Below, one piece after another: positions 35,427-44,599 of a DNA stretch of 56,164 nucleotides. The number at the start of each line of letters is the position of its first letter. The first letter of the stretch is position 1. The position numbers and the translations under genes were made by a program. Source of the stretch: Cyclobacteriaceae bacterium. Lineage in GTDB: Bacteria > Bacteroidota > Bacteroidia > Cytophagales > Cyclobacteriaceae. Location: positions 1 through 56,164 of the forward strand of contig JANQPQ010000047.1 of NCBI GenBank assembly GCA_028285445.1, written 5' to 3'. The notes under the pieces are model-generated. The model was given only the letters and a program-made list of their open reading frames with translations. It did no database searches and had not been told where the DNA came from.

Positions 35427-36932
35427 ATGAGGAATGACATACGCCACATATTCGCATTAATCGCCATTGTAATGATTGCCGCCTGCAGCTCCGAAAGAAC
35501 AAAACTTAGCACTGAAATTTTCGAGACAAGCGCGAGCGGAAATAAGCTAACTCCGCTTGAGGAATCCGAACCGGCAGAAAATGCAGTGGAGATTGCTATT
35601 GAACCAAACCAGGAATTTCAAACTATCACTGGCTTTGGCGGCTCTTTCACAGAATCATCTGCCTATCTCTTGAACAAAATCAGTGCGGTAACTAGAGACA
35701 AAATACTAGAGGCATACTTTGGAGAAACTGGCGCCAGATATTCCCTCACAAGAACGCATATGAATTCTTGTGATTTCTCGCTGAGCCAATATTCCTATGC
35801 ACCGGTGGCAGGTGATCTGGAGTTGTCAAATTTTTCCATTGAGGAAGATATTGAAGACATCGTACCCATGATCAGGGATGCTATGGCTAAATCAAAAGAT
35901 GGCTTCAGAATTATATCATCGCCGTGGACAGCCCCACCTTGGATGAAAGACAATAAGGAGTGGGTTGGTGGCAAACTACTTCCAGAATACTACGATACCT
36001 GGGCGCTCTTCTTTTCGAAGTATGTAGAGGCTTACCGTAAAGAAGGAATTGACATCTGGGGATTTACTGTTGAAAATGAGCCGTTAGGCAATGGCAACAA
36101 TTGGGAAAGTATGCACTATACACCTGAGGAGATGTCGGTTTTTGTGAAAGACCACCTTGGGCCCCGACTGCAATCGGCCGGGATGGAGGATATCAAAATT
36201 CTGGGATATGACCAAAACCGCGAGCACTTGAGAGAATGGGTAGATGAGATGTATAAAGATGAAGCTTCAAGTAAATATTTCGCTGGAACTGCAATCCATT
36301 GGTATGCCAGCACCTTTGAAGTATTTGCTGATGAATTACAATACGCTCATCAAAAGGCACCCGAAAAGCATCTGATTCAATCAGAAGCCTGCGTAGATGC
36401 CGAAGTACCCAAATGGCAAGATGACGACTGGTATTGGTCAAAAGAAGCCACAGATTGGGGCTGGGATTGGGCTCCGGAAGAAGATAAGCACCTTCATCCT
36501 AAGTATGTACCCGTCTACCGCTATGCCATAGATATCATTGGGTCTCTGAACAATTGGGTTGATGGCTGGGTTGATTGGAATATGGTACTTGATCGCCAAG
36601 GCGGGCCCAACTGGTTTAAGAACTGGTGTGTAGCCCCTGTTATTGTCGACCCTGAGCAAGACGAAGTTTACTTCACCCCATTGTATTACACATTAAGCCA
36701 CTTCAGTCGATATATCAGACCAGGAGCCATTCGCATCGGAATAGAAATATCAGATGAATCTGTTCAGGCTACGGCCGCCAGAAATCCCGATGGAACGGTG
36801 GTGGTGGTACTCCTTAACGAAAGTGAAAGTGCCAAAGAAATAAATCTCAACCTACATGAGGGAATGAGCAGCACTGTTTTAGCCGCTCAAGCCATTCAAA
36901 CTATTGTGATAAAAAACACACTGCAACTCTAA
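35427..36932 (+). CDS. GH30 glycoside hydrolase lipoprotein (probable beta-1,6-glucanase)
   Basis: This 501-residue protein has a lipoprotein signal (MIAAC, Cys20), a TIM barrel and a small C-terminal beta domain typical of GH30. The acid/base is Glu218 in TVENEPL and the nucleophile Glu320 in LIQSEACVD. The family start FQTITGFGGSFTESSAY is well conserved. In laminarin loci GH30 enzymes remove beta-1,6-linked glucosyl branches. Other GH30 members act on glucosylceramide or xylan, so the specificity here is inferred from its neighbours. Confidence 0.92.
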   Translation: MRNDIRHIFALIAIVMIAACSSERTKLSTEIFETSASGNKLTPLEESEPAENAVEIAIEPNQEFQTITGFGGSFTESSAYLLNKISAVTRDKILEAYFGETGARYSLTRTHMNSCDFSLSQYSYAPVAGDLELSNFSIEEDIEDIVPMIRDAMAKSKDGFRIISSPWTAPPWMKDNKEWVGGKLLPEYYDTWALFFSKYVEAYRKEGIDIWGFTVENEPLGNGNNWESMHYTPEEMSVFVKDHLGPRLQSAGMEDIKILGYDQNREHLREWVDEMYKDEASSKYFAGTAIHWYASTFEVFADELQYAHQKAPEKHLIQSEACVDAEVPKWQDDDWYWSKEATDWGWDWAPEEDKHLHPKYVPVYRYAIDIIGSLNNWVDGWVDWNMVLDRQGGPNWFKNWCVAPVIVDPEQDEVYFTPLYYTLSHFSRYIRPGAIRIGIEISDESVQATAARNPDGTVVVVLLNESESAKEINLNLHEGMSSTVLAAQAIQTIVIKNTLQL

Positions 36933-36949
36933 TCTAACTAACTAAGCCT

Positions 36950-38383
36950 ATGAGCCATTACCAAACTGCAGCTAAAGACCGGGTTCCTGTTCTACAAAAG
37001 GCAGCTTTTGGCGCCGGACACCTCATCAACAATCTCATACCCGGGATTCTTGGCGTATTCATCGTCTTCTTGAAAACAACTGCTTTTGGAATGGATCCGT
37101 TGTTGGCAGGTTTCATTGTCGGTATACCACGCTTATTTGATGCCATCACTGATCCGGTGATGGGCTATATATCTGATAATACAAATTCAAGATTTGGCCG
37201 AAGAAGACCATATATCCTGCTAGGCGCCATCTTCACCGGCATCGTATTCGCCGTCCTGTGGCAAATCAGCGAGAACAACTCAGAGATGTTCAATTTCTGG
37301 TACCTACTGGGTTTTTCCATTCTCCTCATATTCGGTAACACCATCTTTTCTACACCACTCATCGCTCTTGGTTATGAAATGACTTCAGACTATAACGAGC
37401 GCACCAGACTGATGAGCTTTGCCAATACTATTGGCCAAGTGGCATGGATGCTGGTACCGTTTCTCTATATCCTAATACCTGATGAGGCACTTTTCGGTTC
37501 TCAGCCCGAAGCCGTTCGGAAAGTTGCACTTATTGCCGGTGGGGTAATTATTATCCTGGGGATTCTGCCGTCCATTTTTTGTCGGGGAATTGACGCCAGC
37601 AATATGGAAGGACGCGAGGAGATAACCCTTAGAAGTATTTGGGGGAGCATGGGTAAAATTTTCAAGGGGATTAAGCAGGTTTTTCAAAACAAGCCATTCG
37701 TTAAGCTTTGCATGGCTACTTTTTTGGTCTTCAATGGATTTCAGATCGTTGCAGAGTTTGGTGTTTTCATTATCAATTTTTACATGTTTGAAGGCAACTG
37801 GGGTGCCTCCAAACTTTGGGTTGCCCTTTTCCCTGCAGTAACTGCAGCCTATACGGCTTTCATCGCCATTCCAATTATCAACTGGATGGCCAACAAATAT
37901 GGAAAGCGAAATGCATTCATCATCGCAACTGTCATTTCCATCCTTGGCTATGTGCTTAAATGGTGGGGATTCAACCCGGGAGAACCATTGATGATCTTCC
38001 TTCCCATTCCCATGATGGCTTTCGGCATGGGGTGCCTGTTCACGCTAATGATGAGTATGACCGCCGATGTTTGCGATTTGGATGAACTTGAAAATGGAAT
38101 GCCCAGGAAAGAAGGAACATTTGGCGCCATTTACTGGTGGATGATCAAAGTTGGACAAGGGCTGGCCCTGGTATTTTCCGGGCTTATTCTGAAGTTGCTA
38201 GGTTATGATTCATCAGCCGCAACCCAAACTGCTGAAGCATTGACCGGTATGAGAATCACTGATATTGCTCTACCAGTTATTACCGCTGCCCTGGCAATTT
38301 GGGTAATGTGGAAATACGACTTGTCTGAAGAAAGAGCAAAAGAAATTAAAGCCGAGTTGGTAAATCGCCGCGGCGAACTATAA
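36950..38383 (+). CDS. MFS sugar transporter, GPH (MelB-like) family
   Basis: This 477-residue inner-membrane protein has 12 predicted helices. The GPH family signature is clear near residues 60-85 as RLFDAITDPVMGYISDNTNS followed by RFGRRRPYILLG. GPH proteins are cation-coupled sugar symporters such as MelB. In this cluster it is the only inner-membrane transporter and should import glucose or laminari-oligosaccharides for GH149 and cytosolic GH17. The start is ATG 36950, 17 bases after the GH30 stop. Substrate is by context only. Confidence 0.92.
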   Translation: MSHYQTAAKDRVPVLQKAAFGAGHLINNLIPGILGVFIVFLKTTAFGMDPLLAGFIVGIPRLFDAITDPVMGYISDNTNSRFGRRRPYILLGAIFTGIVFAVLWQISENNSEMFNFWYLLGFSILLIFGNTIFSTPLIALGYEMTSDYNERTRLMSFANTIGQVAWMLVPFLYILIPDEALFGSQPEAVRKVALIAGGVIIILGILPSIFCRGIDASNMEGREEITLRSIWGSMGKIFKGIKQVFQNKPFVKLCMATFLVFNGFQIVAEFGVFIINFYMFEGNWGASKLWVALFPAVTAAYTAFIAIPIINWMANKYGKRNAFIIATVISILGYVLKWWGFNPGEPLMIFLPIPMMAFGMGCLFTLMMSMTADVCDLDELENGMPRKEGTFGAIYWWMIKVGQGLALVFSGLILKLLGYDSSAATQTAEALTGMRITDIALPVITAALAIWVMWKYDLSEERAKEIKAELVNRRGEL

Positions 38384-38408
38384 TCATCATTTTATTACAA
38401 TTGGAGAA

Positions 38409-39314
38409 ATGTCGAAGAGATTAGAGAAGTTAATGTCACTGGCTGGGGTAGATTTCAACAGCCTCACCGAAGAAGACTTGAAATTACTGTTTAGCCAATG
38501 CCTCAACAATGGGGTGCATGGCCTTTGCTTTAGCCCCTATCAGGAAGGGCAAAACCCAGGAGATAGAATTACAGAGGAGCAGATTCACAGGAGAATGAAA
38601 ATTATAGCTCCTTACACCAAATGGATCCGCTCATTTTCTTGCACCGACGGTAATGAGCTTATTCCTGGAATTGCCAAAGAATATGGAATTAAGACGCTTG
38701 TTGGTGCATGGTTGGGCAATGACCCTGAAATTAATGAACGTGAGGTTCAAAATTTGATAGAGCTCGTCAATCAAGGCCATGTGGATATTGCCGCAGTAGG
38801 AAACGAAGTTATGTATCGTCATGATCTAACCGAAGACGAGTTACTTGGTTTTATTTATCGAGTAAAAGAAGCAATTCCTAACACACCGGTGGGTTATGTA
38901 GATGCTTACTATGAATTTGAGAATAGACCAAACATCACCAACGCCTGCGATGTGATCCTTGCAAATTGCTATCCATATTGGGAAGGTTGTCATATCGATT
39001 ATAGCTTCTTATATATGAAGGACATGTTCTACCGAGCCATGAGAGTTGCTAACGGGAAAAAAGTAATTATCTCGGAAACGGGCTGGCCCAGCCAAGGCAC
39101 TGGACTCGATGGAGCAAATCCTTCCGCGGAAAACTTCATGAAGTACTTTATCAATACCCAGAAATGGTCTGCCGAAGATGATATTGAAGTCTTCTATTTT
39201 TCATCCTTCGATGAATCGTGGAAAGTGGGAAGTGAAGGTGATGTTGGGGCCTACTGGGGAATCTGGGATAAGGATGAAAGCTTGAAATTTCAAACAGCAC
39301 AAGTATCTGGCTGA
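38409..39314 (+). CDS. Cytoplasmic GH17-like glycosidase
   Basis: This 301-residue protein is a compact GH17 TIM barrel without a signal peptide. The acid/base is Glu133 in AAVGNEVMYR and the nucleophile Glu223 in IISETGWPS. It differs in start and length from the lipoprotein GH17 at 34125. Its place right after the MFS transporter and the missing signal suggest that it acts on imported laminari-oligosaccharides. It could hydrolyse or transglycosylate, which the sequence does not tell. Confidence 0.88.
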   Translation: MSKRLEKLMSLAGVDFNSLTEEDLKLLFSQCLNNGVHGLCFSPYQEGQNPGDRITEEQIHRRMKIIAPYTKWIRSFSCTDGNELIPGIAKEYGIKTLVGAWLGNDPEINEREVQNLIELVNQGHVDIAAVGNEVMYRHDLTEDELLGFIYRVKEAIPNTPVGYVDAYYEFENRPNITNACDVILANCYPYWEGCHIDYSFLYMKDMFYRAMRVANGKKVIISETGWPSQGTGLDGANPSAENFMKYFINTQKWSAEDDIEVFYFSSFDESWKVGSEGDVGAYWGIWDKDESLKFQTAQVSG

Positions 39315-39383
39315 TAACTCCTTTTTTTGAATTACTAAATTGCGGTTTGTAAGATTTATCTTCCATCCTAATAAACTCATGCC

Positions 39384-40364
39384 ATGTCTACTATAAAAAA
39401 AATCGGAGTGCTAACCTCCGGAGGAGATGCTCCGGGAATGAATGCTGCAATTCGATCAGTAGTACGTGCCTGTATCTATTACAGCAAAGAAGTAATTGGT
39501 ATTTACAACGGATATGATGGGTTAATCACTGGTGACTTTGGTGCATTAGAGGCCCGCTCAGTTGCTAATATTCTTCACCGGGGGGGCACAATTTTAAAAT
39601 CGGCCCGTAGCGAGGAATTCAGAACTGAAGAAGGAAGAAAGAAAGCGCATCAAAACTTGCTGGAGGCAGAGATCGATGCGCTGGTGGTGATTGGTGGTGA
39701 TGGCACATTTACCGGCGCCAGAATATTTGGTGAAGAGTACGCATTCCCAATCTTAGGCCTTCCTGGTACTATCGACAATGACCTCTATGGCACTGACACT
39801 ACTATTGGCTACGATACGGCAACTAACACCGCACTGCATGCCATAGACATGATAAGAGATACGGCCATGTCACATAACAGGCTGTTCTTTATCGAAGTAA
39901 TGGGCCGAGATGCAGGCTTTATTGCTGTTCGCAGCGGAATTGCTGGTGGAGCAGCAGCCATAGTTATTCCAGAGGAAAAAATGTCCACCGATGAGCTTAT
40001 TGCTAAACTGCAACCTGGTAGAGACAGCAAAAAAGCCTCTAACCTGGTGGTAGTAGCAGAAGGAGGTAAAAGTGGTAGTGCTGCAGAAATCGCCGAGCAG
40101 ATTAATGACAAGTTCCCGCACTATGAAACTAAAGTCACCATCTTGGGGCATATACAAAGGGGTGGTTCCCCCAGCTGCTACGATCGCGTTTTGGCAAGCC
40201 GTATGGGTCTTGCCGCGGTGGAAGGTCTGGACCAAGGTGAGCAAGGAAAAATGGTAGGAATTGTTCACAACCAAATCCTCTACACACCTTTCAAGACAGC
40301 CATTGAGACTGAGAAGGCCATCAATCCAGAGTCATTGCGTCTGTCAAAGATCATGTCTATTTAA
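39384..40364 (+). CDS. pfkA: 6-phosphofructokinase (ATP-dependent type)
   Basis: This 326-residue enzyme phosphorylates fructose-6-phosphate to fructose-1,6-bisphosphate. The N-terminal GVLTSGGDAPGMNAAIR and the GGDGTFTGA motif show ATP-type PFK (Gly in GGDG, where PPi-type has Asp). The catalytic site is PGTIDNDLYGTD, with Asp131 as base. It is 69 bases after the cytosolic GH17 gene and the last gene of the laminarin cluster, which would link glucan import to glycolysis. Regulation with the cluster is likely but not shown. An internal promoter is possible. Confidence 0.95.
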   Translation: MSTIKKIGVLTSGGDAPGMNAAIRSVVRACIYYSKEVIGIYNGYDGLITGDFGALEARSVANILHRGGTILKSARSEEFRTEEGRKKAHQNLLEAEIDALVVIGGDGTFTGARIFGEEYAFPILGLPGTIDNDLYGTDTTIGYDTATNTALHAIDMIRDTAMSHNRLFFIEVMGRDAGFIAVRSGIAGGAAAIVIPEEKMSTDELIAKLQPGRDSKKASNLVVVAEGGKSGSAAEIAEQINDKFPHYETKVTILGHIQRGGSPSCYDRVLASRMGLAAVEGLDQGEQGKMVGIVHNQILYTPFKTAIETEKAINPESLRLSKIMSI

Positions 40365-40389
40365 AGGGCGCGCTTTTACTTGTTGGTTA

Positions 40390-42819
40390 TCAATCTTCCC
40401 TTAATGCCTTCGTTGGGTTAAGGCTGGCAGCATGGTAAGTCTGAAGTATGACACATACCATAGTTGGAATAAATAGTATAGCCAATGAAAGCAAATAAAC
40501 ACCAACGGGAGTTCCGACCCGGTAAGCAAAATTGCTAAGCCAGTTATCAGATATAAAAAAGGCTAGAGGAATAGCCATTATCATTCCTATTAGTAGCATC
40601 CTCATGAAATATTTAGATTGAAGCACCAAGATGCTGCTTAATTCCGCACCTAATACTTTTCGAATACCTACCTCCCTGGTTTTCTCTGCAGAAACGTAAG
40701 AAACCAGCCCAATCATCCCAATTAAGGCCAGCATCACAGTACCCAGGGCAAATAGCCCAATCAAATTTGCCAACCGCAAATCGGCATGATAGGATTCCTG
40801 GAATGTATCATCAGCAAATTTGTAATCGAAGGGAATTTCAGGAAAAAGTTTAACCCATTCTTTTTCCAGGAAGCCTAAAGTTGATGACAGATCCTTCGTC
40901 TGCAATTTTACGTGCAATTCCTGGGCATACTTCGGATCTATTTGAATAACCAATGGACTAATGGCATTGTAAAGCGGCTGGAAGTGAAAATCTTCAATCA
41001 CTCCAATCACCTTTCCTTTCTTATAGTCAGCTCCAAATTGCCACTCCAGGCTTTTGCCAATCGGGTCTGTAAGCCACGATTGTTCCGTTGCTGCAAACAG
41101 CGACAGGGCGCTTTCATTAATTATGAAACCTTCATCAATATCTCCCTGAATCAATTTATCAAAATCCCGACCCTGGGTTATTTGCAGTGAGTATGTCTCG
41201 ATGAAATCAAAGTGGCTGTGAATTGTGGACGCTGTTATGGGGCTCTCCTTATCGAAACCTTCCGGAATATAGACACTACCCCAATGTCCCTCCTGCCCAG
41301 GATATGAAGAGGCTGAGGTGACTGAAATAAAATCTGCGCTACCTTTCAGAGCATCTTCAAGAAGCTTTATCTTAATAGGGTCTACTGAGACATTGCGGCC
41401 ATCCTTGATAATAACAACACCGTTATTGCTAAACCCAAGGTCTTTACTTCTCAGGAATTGGAATTGTGTATAACTAACAGACGCCGCAATTAGCAAGGTG
41501 AAAGCGAGGGTAAATTGAAAAACTACCAACCATTTCCTCAAAGCAGAACTCTGCTTTCCTAATGAGGTTTTGGTGCGAAGTACAGCGATGGTACTAAACC
41601 TGGTAACTACCAGGGCTGGGTACCCCCCGGTAAGCAATCCAATGAGCAGCGTTAGGGCCAGCATTGCCATGCCCAGAGTGAATAAGTGAGTAGAGAGAAT
41701 TTGCGGCAAGTCTTTACCCAATAAGGCGCTGAATTCTGGTAGCCAGGTAATTATTATTACCACCGCCACAAGGAATGATGTAATTGCAAGAAATACAGAT
41801 TGTAAGGTCAGCTGAATGATTACTTCTTTAGTTTTTGACCCGAATACCTTGCGGACGTTTAATTCCCTGATTCTATTTAAGGCCTGGGCAACATTTAGGT
41901 TTACCGAATTAGTTACCACGATAAGCAGAATGATAAATGCAACCCCGGCGAGTAATCTAACATTGCTAATATTCCCCTTTGGCGAAAGCTCGGCCTCAAG
42001 CTGTGAATACAGATAAATATCTGAAAATGCCTGCAATGAGGGATTAAAATTACTTGCCTGCTCTCCCATATTCTGCCGCAGGTAACCATCTAATTTGCTT
42101 GCTAATCCTTCTGCGGAGGCCCCCTCTGCCAATAGAATATAAGTGTACATCGAATGTAAATCCCACTTCATGAAAGTTTTAATGAAGGGGTTTCTAGCTG
42201 TAATCACCGGACGGGGTATTATGAAATCAAATTGTATATGGGAATTGCCTGGGCACTCCACGACGCCAGAAACTGTAAAATTTACCAATTCGCCATAGAG
42301 CTTAATTGCAAGGCTTTTGCCAATGGCATCTTCATCTCCAAAATATCGGGATGCGGTTTCAGTAGTAATAACAACCTCTCCCAGATCGGTAAGTAAACTT
42401 GACTTGGAGCCTCTTAATACCGGAAAATCAAAGATTTTGAAGAAAGTGGTATCTGCAATTAGCACCTTACTTTCAGAATTTATTTCCTCTCCATACTTTA
42501 CCGCAAACGGCCGGGTATTAAACGAAACAACCTCCTGCACCTCGGGAAATGATTCTTTAAGTCGTGTACCCCAAACGAATGGGGTTATAGCGATTTTGCT
42601 CTCGTTATCTATGCTCATGGTGTCCCAAAGCCTATAGATCCTATCGCGCTTTGCGTGGAAATTATCGAAGCTGTACTCATCAACCAGGTAAATGCCAATG
42701 AGGGTTACAACAAGAAAGCCAAGCGTAAGACCGAATGTATTAATAAGCAGGTAGCCCTTATTTCGCAGCTGAAATCTCAAAGAAGCATGGAGAAATGATA
42801 AGATCAGGGAAAGTCGCAT
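40390..42819 (-). CDS. FtsX/MacB-type ABC transporter permease
   Basis: This protein of 809 residues has two MacB_PCD-FtsX halves with eight membrane helices. The motif ELNVRKVFGSKTKE follows the first helix set and EVGIRKVLGAELSS the second. It lacks the prefix domain of the permease at 9902. The frame continues to an ATG at 42915, but ATG 42819 (MRLSLILSFLHASLRFQLRN) gives the normal family N terminus with the first helix near residue 20. No ATPase is adjacent, and it should combine with one encoded elsewhere. It is convergent to pfkA with 25 bases between stops. Substrate unknown. Confidence 0.9.
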   Translation of the reverse strand: MRLSLILSFLHASLRFQLRNKGYLLINTFGLTLGFLVVTLIGIYLVDEYSFDNFHAKRDRIYRLWDTMSIDNESKIAITPFVWGTRLKESFPEVQEVVSFNTRPFAVKYGEEINSESKVLIADTTFFKIFDFPVLRGSKSSLLTDLGEVVITTETASRYFGDEDAIGKSLAIKLYGELVNFTVSGVVECPGNSHIQFDFIIPRPVITARNPFIKTFMKWDLHSMYTYILLAEGASAEGLASKLDGYLRQNMGEQASNFNPSLQAFSDIYLYSQLEAELSPKGNISNVRLLAGVAFIILLIVVTNSVNLNVAQALNRIRELNVRKVFGSKTKEVIIQLTLQSVFLAITSFLVAVVIIITWLPEFSALLGKDLPQILSTHLFTLGMAMLALTLLIGLLTGGYPALVVTRFSTIAVLRTKTSLGKQSSALRKWLVVFQFTLAFTLLIAASVSYTQFQFLRSKDLGFSNNGVVIIKDGRNVSVDPIKIKLLEDALKGSADFISVTSASSYPGQEGHWGSVYIPEGFDKESPITASTIHSHFDFIETYSLQITQGRDFDKLIQGDIDEGFIINESALSLFAATEQSWLTDPIGKSLEWQFGADYKKGKVIGVIEDFHFQPLYNAISPLVIQIDPKYAQELHVKLQTKDLSSTLGFLEKEWVKLFPEIPFDYKFADDTFQESYHADLRLANLIGLFALGTVMLALIGMIGLVSYVSAEKTREVGIRKVLGAELSSILVLQSKYFMRMLLIGMIMAIPLAFFISDNWLSNFAYRVGTPVGVYLLSLAILFIPTMVCVILQTYHAASLNPTKALRED

Positions 42820-43108
42820 TGGGTAGTATTTTGTAGTGTTCGTTTTAGACCAACCCGATAAGTTCATCAGGGTATAGTGTAATGTATCACTTTGAGTATC
42901 GATCTCCCCTACCACTCATTGATCCTTATATAAACATTTTGCTATCCTAAGGTTTTCCTAAGGATTTAAGAGTAGAATGGATTTCAGCTATTGGCTTTAA
43001 TCGAGATGCAGGCCAGATCTTAACAGACTTTAAGAAAAAGCTAATATGCTTTTGTTGGCATCCCTGATTACAAGTAATAATATAGGTGTTAAGGAATAAG
43101 GTGTTTAG

Positions 43109-43831
43109 ATGGAAAGAATAAGAACCGTGTTAATGACCAATAGGGTGGCCAAAATCACTGAAATAGCGCTGGTATTTACGGCCGCACTAGTCATCATCCT
43201 TGTTTTCGCCAGACCTGCCAGTCAAGAGCATTTAATTCACAATCAAGTGGTTCTGTGGTTCGCCAACGTGTTAATGATGTTGGTCGTTGTTGCGGGAGTG
43301 CTCCTCCGGGGGGAAAAGATCAGTTCCCTTGGTCTAAGCTTTGAATTGGTCACAGTAAGAAGCCTTGCAAAGTTTATTGGGTTATCTCTGCTGGTATTTG
43401 TTATTGCTACTGCCTTCTATATTCTTGGGTCCGCCATAATGATAAATATTACCGGCCTTCCTCAACAAGCGGATATGAGTTCCTATGACTATATGAAAGA
43501 TAACCCCGCGATGCTTGCAGCATCTCTGGTAGGGGCCTATATCGCTGCCTCTTTCGGCGAGGAGTTAATCTACAGAGGATTCTTAATCACCCGCATTACC
43601 GAACTTTTAAACATTAAGCCCGGCGTTGCCATTTCAACAACTATCAGTGCTGTAATATTTGGTCTTGTCCACTACAATTGGGGGCCTGCTGGCGTGGTGC
43701 AAACTACTTTTATGGGGTTGGCTCTGGGAATTTGCTTCATATGGTTGAAGAGAAAACTGTGGATTTTGATTGCAGCCCACGCCATTATGGACACCATTCT
43801 TATCGTTCAAGTTTACTTGAGTATTAATTAG
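43109..43831 (+). CDS. CPBP-family intramembrane metalloprotease
   Basis: This 240-residue membrane protein has about six helices and the CAAX-protease/bacteriocin-processing (CPBP, Abi) motifs. These are Glu151-Glu152 with Arg156 in GEELIYRGFL, His188 in GLVHYNWG and His224 in AAHAIMDT. These residues form the metal and catalytic site in the glutamic CPBP protease fold. The biological substrate is unknown. It stands alone, and the ECF sigma gene follows after 194 bases with its own promoter. Confidence 0.9.
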   Translation: MERIRTVLMTNRVAKITEIALVFTAALVIILVFARPASQEHLIHNQVVLWFANVLMMLVVVAGVLLRGEKISSLGLSFELVTVRSLAKFIGLSLLVFVIATAFYILGSAIMINITGLPQQADMSSYDYMKDNPAMLAASLVGAYIAASFGEELIYRGFLITRITELLNIKPGVAISTTISAVIFGLVHYNWGPAGVVQTTFMGLALGICFIWLKRKLWILIAAHAIMDTILIVQVYLSIN

Positions 43832-43926
43832 TAAAGTACCTTCCTCGTCGCCCAGAACTGTCCTTTCTTGAGGCCATTTTTGTTTATCTGGCCACCAGCC
43901 TCGGTAACATTACTTACCCATCCGCC

Positions 43927-43957
43927 TTGCTCTAAATGAAATTCAACCTTACACTTG
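43927..43957 (+). promoter_or_regulatory. Probable promoter of the FecI-FecR-receptor genes
   Basis: TTG at 43927-43929 is followed after 20 bases by TACACTTG (43950-43957), one mismatch from TAnnTTTG. The start codon of the sigma factor is about 69 bases further on. Confidence 0.6.
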
Positions 43958-44025
43958 TGCAGGATTCAATATTCAGCACCACCCGGTTATTGGCAAAAGA
44001 GCAGCTCAAAAATTAGCCGAATCCA

Positions 44026-44577
44026 ATGACAGATCGAGAACTTAAGGAGCAAATAATAAAATTGAAAGGGGGCGATAGCACCGCCTTCAAGAGGCTCTTT
44101 GAGTTTTACCAGGAGGGTCTATTCTGGTATTGCTTGAAACTGCTTCGTGATGATAAACTGGCCGAAGATGTGCTGCAAGAGGTATTTCTCAGACTTTGGA
44201 GAAATAGAGAAAACATAGCTGTGGATAAGTCTGTAAAAAGCTACCTCTACACAGCAGCTCACAATCTCTCGTTGAATACAATTCGAAATAATAGGCTTGC
44301 TCAAGAGAAACTGCGAAAACTTAATCCCAGCCCTGTAGAAAATCTTGATCCCCATTTGTTGGCGTCAGGTGAACAACTGAAGGAAGAATTGGTTAGAGCC
44401 ATTGAGCAGTTGCCCCCAAAAGCGCGCGAAGTTTTCAAGCTCAGCAGAGAAAATGGAATGTCATACAAGGAAATTGGTGAAGAGCTAAATATTGGAATTA
44501 AGACCGTAGAAACTCATATCGGCAACGCCTTAAAAAGTATCAGGTCCCATCTTAAAAATTCAGGGTTTGAGCTATGA
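44026..44577 (+). CDS. ECF-type RNA polymerase sigma factor (FecI-like)
   Basis: This 183-residue protein has the region 2 core (FEFYQEGLFWYCLKLL, then LAEDVLQEVFLRLW) and the region 4 helix-turn-helix (YKEIGEELNIGIKTVETHI). It is a FecI-type sigma of the Bacteroidota group. The FecR-like anti-sigma gene starts 22 bases after its stop, and a STN-type TonB receptor follows. This is the usual cell-surface signalling module, in which the receptor signals through FecR to release the sigma factor. Confidence 0.95.
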   Translation: MTDRELKEQIIKLKGGDSTAFKRLFEFYQEGLFWYCLKLLRDDKLAEDVLQEVFLRLWRNRENIAVDKSVKSYLYTAAHNLSLNTIRNNRLAQEKLRKLNPSPVENLDPHLLASGEQLKEELVRAIEQLPPKAREVFKLSRENGMSYKEIGEELNIGIKTVETHIGNALKSIRSHLKNSGFEL

Positions 44578-44599
44578 TAAGTGTAAATGAAACAACTGC

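Larger units (their letters stand above)
22542..40364 (+). other. Laminarin-utilisation gene cluster, apparent nine-gene operon
   Basis: Nine plus-strand genes follow each other with gaps of 6 to 69 bases and no visible terminator between them. Their products are a GH/beta-barrel fusion, a repeat glycan-binding lipoprotein, GH16, GH149-type phosphorylase, GH17, GH30, a GPH sugar transporter, cytosolic GH17 and phosphofructokinase. GH16, GH17 and GH149 all act on beta-1,3-glucan and GH30 commonly on beta-1,6 branches, which points to laminarin. No SusC or SusD gene is present. Confidence 0.85.
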
